Below are positions 45,824 through 50,563 of a stretch of 50,563 bases of DNA, one piece after another. Position 1 is the stretch's first letter. Each line of letters starts with the position of its first letter. The stretch covers positions 1-50,563 of the forward strand of contig NZ_JACJOX010000064.1 of NCBI RefSeq assembly GCF_014695775.1, written 5' to 3'. Origin of the DNA: Leptolyngbya sp. FACHB-60. GTDB lineage: Bacteria > Cyanobacteriota > Cyanobacteriia > Phormidesmidales > Phormidesmidaceae. A program made the position numbers and the translations under genes. The notes under the pieces were generated by a model. It saw nothing but the letters and a program-made list of their open reading frames with translations, was not told the DNA's origin and made no database searches.

Positions 45824-48800
45824 CTACACTTCAGCGTTCCCCGGCCGGGTCGCCTCGGCCCTAGGGCGCAAACAGTCGAGAATGCGATCAAACTCAAAGT
45901 TTCTGGCCCAGCCAGTCAGGGTTTGAGCCACGCTGACCGGAGCGTCGGGCATCTGGTTGAGCAGCTCAAGCAGACGATCGTCGGAACCGGCAATAGCCGC
46001 CTGGGTCAGGCCTAATTGCCATTCAGGGGGCATAGTTTGTAGCCACAGCCCGAGCTCTACTGGCGCGAGCGTGGGCACGCCTACTCCAGCTCCCCTGGCC
46101 TCTCGGGGGGCAGGGGGAGCGGCGTCAGCCTCAGCGGCGTAGCAATAGCGCACCGGCAGATAGGTGGCAATCTTTTGTAGTATCGCCTGCATCTGAAAGG
46201 GCTTGCGCACAAAGTCGTCGCACCCGGCGGCTAAGATTTTAGCTCGCTCTTCTTCAAAAGGGCTGGCGGTGAGGGCAATAATCACCGGTCGAGGGTCGAG
46301 GGGCAGCGCTCGAATCTGCTCCGTAGCGGCGTAGCCGTCAAGACCAGGCATGCGAATATCCATCCAGATCAGGTGGGGGCACCAGCTGCGAGCCTGGTCG
46401 ACGGCGGCATGGCCATCCTGGGCGGACTGCACCTCAAACCCAGCGGCGGTGAGCAGGCGCACCAGCAGGTAGCGGTTAGCGGGGTGATCTTCGACCACTA
46501 GCAGCCGCCAGGGGGGGTGATCTTCAGCCAGACCGACAATTGGGGGTTCGTCGAGGGCCGGAAACACCGCCGATCGCTCGATCTGCTGCACAGGCAGCAC
46601 AAAAGTAAAGGTTGACCCCTGGTTGAGCTGGGTCTCAAGAGTGAGATCGCCCCCCATCAGCTGCACGAACTGCTGGCTAATCGGCAGCCCTAGGCCGCTG
46701 CCCTGGTGCGATGGCCCCAGATTATTCTCTGACCAGCGAAGCCCCGCCGCACTCTGAATAAAAGGCTCAAACAGGCGGTTGATATCCTCATGGTCAATGC
46801 CAGGACCGGTGTCGACCACGGCAAACTCTAGGGAGACGTTAGCGGCGGGGCCGGTCACCACAGGCTGCTTCAAAATTGGCTGGCAGCGCACTCGCAGCAT
46901 CACCCGACCGGTCTGGGTAAATTTGATGGCGTTGCCCAGCAGGTTGATCAAGACCTGGCGCAGCTTGCCCTCGTCGGTGGCGATATAAGTGGGCAATGCC
47001 GGGTCGCAGTCAAAGCTCAGGCTCAGCCCTTTGGCTTCAGCTTGCAGGGTGAGCATGGCCTCCAGGCTAGACAGCAGGTACGACAAATCAAAGGTGGTGA
47101 CATGGAGCGAAATGCGCCCGGCCTCGATTTTTGACATTTCCAGCACGTCATTGATCAGTGCCAGCAAATGTTCGCCGCTGCGGCTGATGATTTCTAGGTA
47201 GTCTTGGGCCTGGGTCTCTAGATGGCAGTCGCGGGTGATCAGCTGGGCAAAGCCGATGATGGTGTTGAGGGGGGTGCGCAGCTCGTGGCTCATATTGGCC
47301 AGAAAGGTGCTCTTAGCCTGGTTGGCGGCATCGGCGGTTTCACGGGCCTGGCGCAGGGCATCTTCGGCCTGCTGGCGCTCTAGCTCCGCCGCCGCCCGGG
47401 CCGCAAAAATACGTAAGATTAGCTCGCGGGTGTGGTCGTCGACCATGGGTTTGTCGTCGATCACCGCCAGATGGCCAATCACCTGGGAGGCCGCATCCAC
47501 GAGGGGAATGCCCAGGAAGCTGATCGCCCCCAGCGCCCTCAGCTCGGCATCGTCGGGGTAGAGCACCTGCACCCGCTGGGGCACGTAGATCACCTCGCCC
47601 GCTACCACCTGCTCACAGGGGGTGCCGGCCAGGTCATACTCCAGGCGATCGCCCAGTTGACCATGCCGCCAAAACGCCAGGATGCGGACTCGACCTGAAG
47701 CTGTCGGCAGCCGTTGGGTAATCAGGACATGGCGCACCTGCAAAATATCGGCCAGATAGCGCACCAGCGACTCGAAGAAATCGCTGCCCGTTTTGGCGGC
47801 CGTGCCTTCTACAATCAGCCGCAGCGATTCCTCCTGGCGCTTCACCTGGGTGAGGTCTTCGGCCACCCCTACTAGGCGATATACCTCCCCCTGCTCGTTG
47901 CGAATCGGAAAGGCCCGCACCCGTACCCAGGCCAGCTCCCCCAGGGGGCGAGCAATGCGAAATTCTTCGTCGTAGCTAAAGTGGACTAGGGCCTCGGCAG
48001 CGTGGCGGCGGGGCAGGCCCCGGGACACCCGATCGCGATCGTCGGGATGCACCGCCTCTAGCCAGGCCAGCGGGTTGTGGTAAAGCTCTTCTCGGCGTCG
48101 GCCCCAGATGCTCTCGTAGGCGGGCGAAACGTAGGCAAACTGACGCTGCTGGGGCTCGTAGATCCAAAAGATGCTGTCAATGTATTCGGCCAGCTGACGA
48201 AATTTTTCTTCACTCTGGCGCAGGGCGGCCTCGGCCCGCTTGCGATCGCTGATGTCGCCGGTCGAGCCCACTAGGCGAATCGGCCGCCCCTGCTCATCCC
48301 ACAGGGCCTGACCCCGCGAGCTCACCCACTTGTAGCTCTGGTCGCGGCAGCGCAGCCGATACTCCACCTCGTAGGTGGGCAGGCGACGCTGAATCAGGTA
48401 GGCGTGGTGTACCGCCATGACGCGATCGTAGTCGTCGGGGTGAATGCGAGACTCCCAGCGCAGGTCGTCGTCGCTCAGCCGTTCGTTAGTAGCCGGGTTG
48501 GTGTAGCCCAGCAGCGCCCGATAGCGATCAGAGAAAAACGCCGTCTGGGTGCGAAAGTCGAGGTCGTAGATGCCCGCATTGCTGCCCTGAATGGCAAGCT
48601 GCCAGCGCTCTTCACTCTGCTGTAGTTTGATCCTGGCCCGCTGCCGCCGCTGCTCTAGTCGGTCGGCGCTGATCACCTTGCCAATGCTCTGGGCCATCAG
48701 CTCAATGATTTCGGTCTCATGCTGATTAAACCCCTGGGGGCGCGGGGTCGTGTCAAAAAAGCACAGGTTGCCGTAGATCTCACCCTCTACCCAGATCGGG

Positions 48801-50095
48801 GCGCCCAGGTAGGACTCTAGCCGCAGTGCCTGATACAGGGGGTGTTGGCGCAGCTCTGGCCGCTCACCAATATGGGTAAAGCCCACGGTGCGCTGCTGCC
48901 GAATGGCCAAGCTACAGAAGGTGCTGTCGAGGGGGCAGCGCAGGTTAGGCTCTAGCCTAGGCAGGGTGGTTTCGATCGCAATCGCCACATAGTCCTCGCC
49001 GTCGATTTTGCCCACTAGACCACCGGCAAACCCCAGCACCTGGCGGCCGGTGTTGAGATAGTCATGGAGCAGGGCATCAAAGCTGTCAAACTGGGTCAGG
49101 CTGAGGCGGTGCAGCTGCTTCAGGCTCTGGCTAAAGTGGTTGAGCGCCTGGGAGTTTTGCAGCAAAATCTGCTCAGCCTGCTTGCGGGCGGTAATGTCGC
49201 GGTACTGCCAGAGGTGCCCCTCTACGCCGCGATCGCCTACCAAGGGCACGTAGTCACGCTCAAGGGTGCGACCGTCGGCCAGGGCAATTTCTTCGGCCAC
49301 CACTGGCTGCAGGGCCTGCCGCAGGGCCGCTATGCGCCGAGTGAAGACGGTGGCATCGCTCCACAGGCCAGCACTATCTTGGGCAAAGGCTTGGCCATCG
49401 GCCCCAATCAAAGCGGCTGGGGGCAGATCTAGACGAAACAGGTCGCAGCAGGGCTGGTTGACCATCACCACTTGGCCGCTCAGAGACTCTAAGATCACCC
49501 CCATTTGGAGGTGCTCAATCAGGGTGGATAGCCGAGCTGTCGCCTGCTGGAGGCTGGTCTCGGCCTGACTGCGATCGCAGATTTCCTGCTGGAGCTGCTG
49601 ATTTTGCACCGTCATGCACTGCTGCAAGCGGCGAATCGTCAGCTGGTTGGCCACCCGAGCCAGCAGTTCTTCGACCTGAAAAGGTTTGGTGAGATAGTCG
49701 GCGGCCCCCGCCTCAAAGGCCCTAACCTTATCGAGAGCCTCATCCAAGGCGCTGAGAAAAATCACCGGTATGGCCTGGGTGCTAGGGTCGGCCTTCAACC
49801 GCTGGCACACCGCATAGCCATCCATCTCGGGCATGCGAATGTCGAGCAGAATCAGTGCTGGGTGGGTGGTGTTCACGGCCCGCAGCGCCATAATTCCGCT
49901 GCGGGCGCACCGCACCCCGTAGCCCTGACCCTTGAGGGTCTTAGAAAGAAACATGAGATTTTCTAACGAGTCATCTACAATCAGCAGAGTTTCGCCAGCC
50001 GCAACTCGATCGGCGTGGGGCATTGCAGGGTTGGGGCAGGGCAGCGGCATGAATCGAGACGTTAGAGCAAGACCACTGTAGCCAGGATTCCCCAT
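45824..50095 (-). CDS. hybrid histidine kinase: REC, PAS, GAF, PAS, PAS, GAF, kinase, REC
   Basis: A 1423-residue sensor. A receiver (LLIVDDSLENLMFL; LILLDIRMPEMDGY; DYLTKPFQ) at about 37-155 leads. PAS (about 196-310), GAF (about 335-480), two PAS (about 500-620, 628-750) and a second GAF (about 760-920) follow. Then HisKA (FLANMSHELRTPLNTII), ATPase (LRQVLINLLGNAIKF; VVDTGPGI; GSGLGLPIS) and a second receiver (LLVVEDHPANRYLL; WMDIRMPGLDGY; CDDFVRKPFQ), and a tail of about 70 residues. Neither GAF shows an obvious bilin-binding Cys-His pair. In-frame ATGs at 50050 and 50023 are alternative starts; the first 24 residues look unconserved, so 50023 may be right. No membrane segment is seen. It heads the leftward kinase cluster. 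Confidence 0.93.
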   Translation of the reverse strand: MGNPGYSGLALTSRFMPLPCPNPAMPHADRVAAGETLLIVDDSLENLMFLSKTLKGQGYGVRCARSGIMALRAVNTTHPALILLDIRMPEMDGYAVCQRLKADPSTQAIPVIFLSALDEALDKVRAFEAGAADYLTKPFQVEELLARVANQLTIRRLQQCMTVQNQQLQQEICDRSQAETSLQQATARLSTLIEHLQMGVILESLSGQVVMVNQPCCDLFRLDLPPAALIGADGQAFAQDSAGLWSDATVFTRRIAALRQALQPVVAEEIALADGRTLERDYVPLVGDRGVEGHLWQYRDITARKQAEQILLQNSQALNHFSQSLKQLHRLSLTQFDSFDALLHDYLNTGRQVLGFAGGLVGKIDGEDYVAIAIETTLPRLEPNLRCPLDSTFCSLAIRQQRTVGFTHIGERPELRQHPLYQALRLESYLGAPIWVEGEIYGNLCFFDTTPRPQGFNQHETEIIELMAQSIGKVISADRLEQRRQRARIKLQQSEERWQLAIQGSNAGIYDLDFRTQTAFFSDRYRALLGYTNPATNERLSDDDLRWESRIHPDDYDRVMAVHHAYLIQRRLPTYEVEYRLRCRDQSYKWVSSRGQALWDEQGRPIRLVGSTGDISDRKRAEAALRQSEEKFRQLAEYIDSIFWIYEPQQRQFAYVSPAYESIWGRRREELYHNPLAWLEAVHPDDRDRVSRGLPRRHAAEALVHFSYDEEFRIARPLGELAWVRVRAFPIRNEQGEVYRLVGVAEDLTQVKRQEESLRLIVEGTAAKTGSDFFESLVRYLADILQVRHVLITQRLPTASGRVRILAFWRHGQLGDRLEYDLAGTPCEQVVAGEVIYVPQRVQVLYPDDAELRALGAISFLGIPLVDAASQVIGHLAVIDDKPMVDDHTRELILRIFAARAAAELERQQAEDALRQARETADAANQAKSTFLANMSHELRTPLNTIIGFAQLITRDCHLETQAQDYLEIISRSGEHLLALINDVLEMSKIEAGRISLHVTTFDLSYLLSSLEAMLTLQAEAKGLSLSFDCDPALPTYIATDEGKLRQVLINLLGNAIKFTQTGRVMLRVRCQPILKQPVVTGPAANVSLEFAVVDTGPGIDHEDINRLFEPFIQSAAGLRWSENNLGPSHQGSGLGLPISQQFVQLMGGDLTLETQLNQGSTFTFVLPVQQIERSAVFPALDEPPIVGLAEDHPPWRLLVVEDHPANRYLLVRLLTAAGFEVQSAQDGHAAVDQARSWCPHLIWMDIRMPGLDGYAATEQIRALPLDPRPVIIALTASPFEEERAKILAAGCDDFVRKPFQMQAILQKIATYLPVRYCYAAEADAAPPAPREARGAGVGVPTLAPVELGLWLQTMPPEWQLGLTQAAIAGSDDRLLELLNQMPDAPVSVAQTLTGWARNFEFDRILDCLRPRAEATRPGNAEV

Positions 50096-50205
50096 TTATC
50101 GGGGTCTCACCCAAAAAACAGGTGAACTGCTATTAGCGGCGACGGGTTATTTGGATGGGATCTCAAGCCTCTTCCTGGGCCAGCTATGCTACCACCGTAA
50201 CTAAC

Positions 50206-50293
50206 CTATAGCCGACGGGGAGGGGAATCAACCCCCTCCCCGTCGACTTGGCTGGCCCCTGGGGTGTGCTGTCGGGGCCTACGCTGGCTATAG
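50206..50293. repeat. strong nested inverted repeats upstream of the kinase cluster
   Basis: CGACGGGGAGGGG at 50213-50225 pairs perfectly with CCCCTCCCCGTCG at 50233-50245 (7-base loop). Around it, CTATAGCC at 50206-50213 and GGCTATAG at 50286-50293 form a second, wider perfect pair. There is no T tract. It sits 111-198 bases before the kinase start and could be a leader structure, a regulator site or a terminator-like block. The remainder of 50096-50455 shows no gene. Confidence 0.75.
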
Positions 50294-50455
50294 ACAACCA
50301 ACCTGAGGAACTCCCGCCCGCTGACGTGACACTGCCCTGGGAACATATCTATGATGGGTGGCAACTGTGACAACAGCGTGAACATCAGCAGCCATCCGAT
50401 CGAGCCGGGGCGCGCTGCTGTCGCGGAAATTCTGCGATCGCGGCAGGCATCCTAG

Positions 50456-50563
50456 GGCGTGTAATCAATTAGGTAAGCTGGGATGAGTTGTGTTTCAGCC
50501 TCCGATACTGATGACAACCCGCCGCTACGCCCTACGTGATGACCAATGGGACCGGATCAAGGA
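50456..50563 (+). mobile_element. probable left end of an IS5-like insertion sequence (partial)
   Basis: The sequence from about 50456 (GGGCGTGTAATCAATT) leads within 55 bases into a transposase start, which is the spacing expected at an IS end. CTAG at 50452-50455 would suit the target duplication of some IS5-family groups. The right end is outside the window, so the boundary is inferred. Confidence 0.55.
50511..50563 (+). CDS. IS5-family-like transposase, 5' end only
   Basis: The ATG at 50511 opens MTTRRYALRDDQWDRIK before the window ends. RYALxDDQWxRI is the typical beginning of cyanobacterial IS5-family (DDE) transposases with an N-terminal DUF4096-like domain, which normally continue with DLLPGR. 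Only 17 codons are visible, so whether the gene is intact cannot be judged. It is oriented away from the histidine kinase cluster. Confidence 0.8.
   Translation, partial: MTTRRYALRDDQWDRIK

Noticed and set aside
45305..46015. 236-codon open frame on the plus strand across two kinase genes
   Set aside because: It runs antisense through the receiver domain of one kinase gene and the tail of the next; no family resemblance.

Overview
The window is a stretch of cyanobacterial chromosome. It opens with the end of psbD overlapping psbC (photosystem II D2 and CP43). It also carries the cyanobacterial arginine dihydrolase ArgZ/AgrE, a DUF502-nusB-ftsY block and many copies of the HIP1 palindrome GCGATCGC. 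The high G+C and protein style suggest a filamentous Leptolyngbya/Nodosilinea/Phormidium-type organism; this is inference, as no rRNA or taxonomic marker alignment is available. I found no tRNA, rRNA or CRISPR array.

Layout. 1-1562: psbD(partial)-psbC and a strong terminator. 1635-2284: wreck of an amino-acid ABC transporter ATPase. 2378-6649: leftward genes for a small DUF6761 protein, two GT4 glycosyltransferases, a DUF3253 protein and an epoxide-hydrolase-like enzyme. 7133-8016: a hypothetical gene split by a one-base frame change, convergent with sixA. 8601-14553: tex and a 1227-residue STAND NTPase (HTH, NB-ARC, 14 WD40 blades). 14835-16531: a two-gene ABC-2 exporter. 16684-22321: a leftward NAD cluster pncB-nadD-nrtR with a solitary DNA methyltransferase between nrtR and nadE. 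Two palindromes lie in front of pncB. 22782-25066: small NfeD-like, SH3/peptidoglycan-binding and membrane-anchored hypothetical proteins. 25240-27345: argZ. 27419-33094: an AT-rich orphan gene, ftsY, nusB, a DUF502 protein and mgtE. 33335-39393: a Ser/Thr kinase translationally coupled to cobU, a metallophosphoesterase, a methyltransferase, a helical protein resembling NACHT N-terminal modules, and an EamA transporter. 39405-50095: three leftward histidine kinases (1704, 375 and 1423 residues). 50456-50563: the probable left end of an IS5-like element.

How genes work together. The NAD cluster covers nicotinate salvage (PncB), adenylylation (NadD) and amidation (NadE). Its probable repressor NrtR has lost the catalytic Nudix residues, and a palindrome overlaps the predicted pncB promoter. 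The three kinases form a sensory locus with receiver, PAS and GAF inputs but no DNA-binding output protein. The two large ones share a similar C-terminal tail with no domain name that I know.

No clearly new multi-gene system is proven here. The best candidates for follow-up are the NrtR operator region, the shared kinase tail, the STAND ATPase, and the free-standing NACHT-N-like protein.
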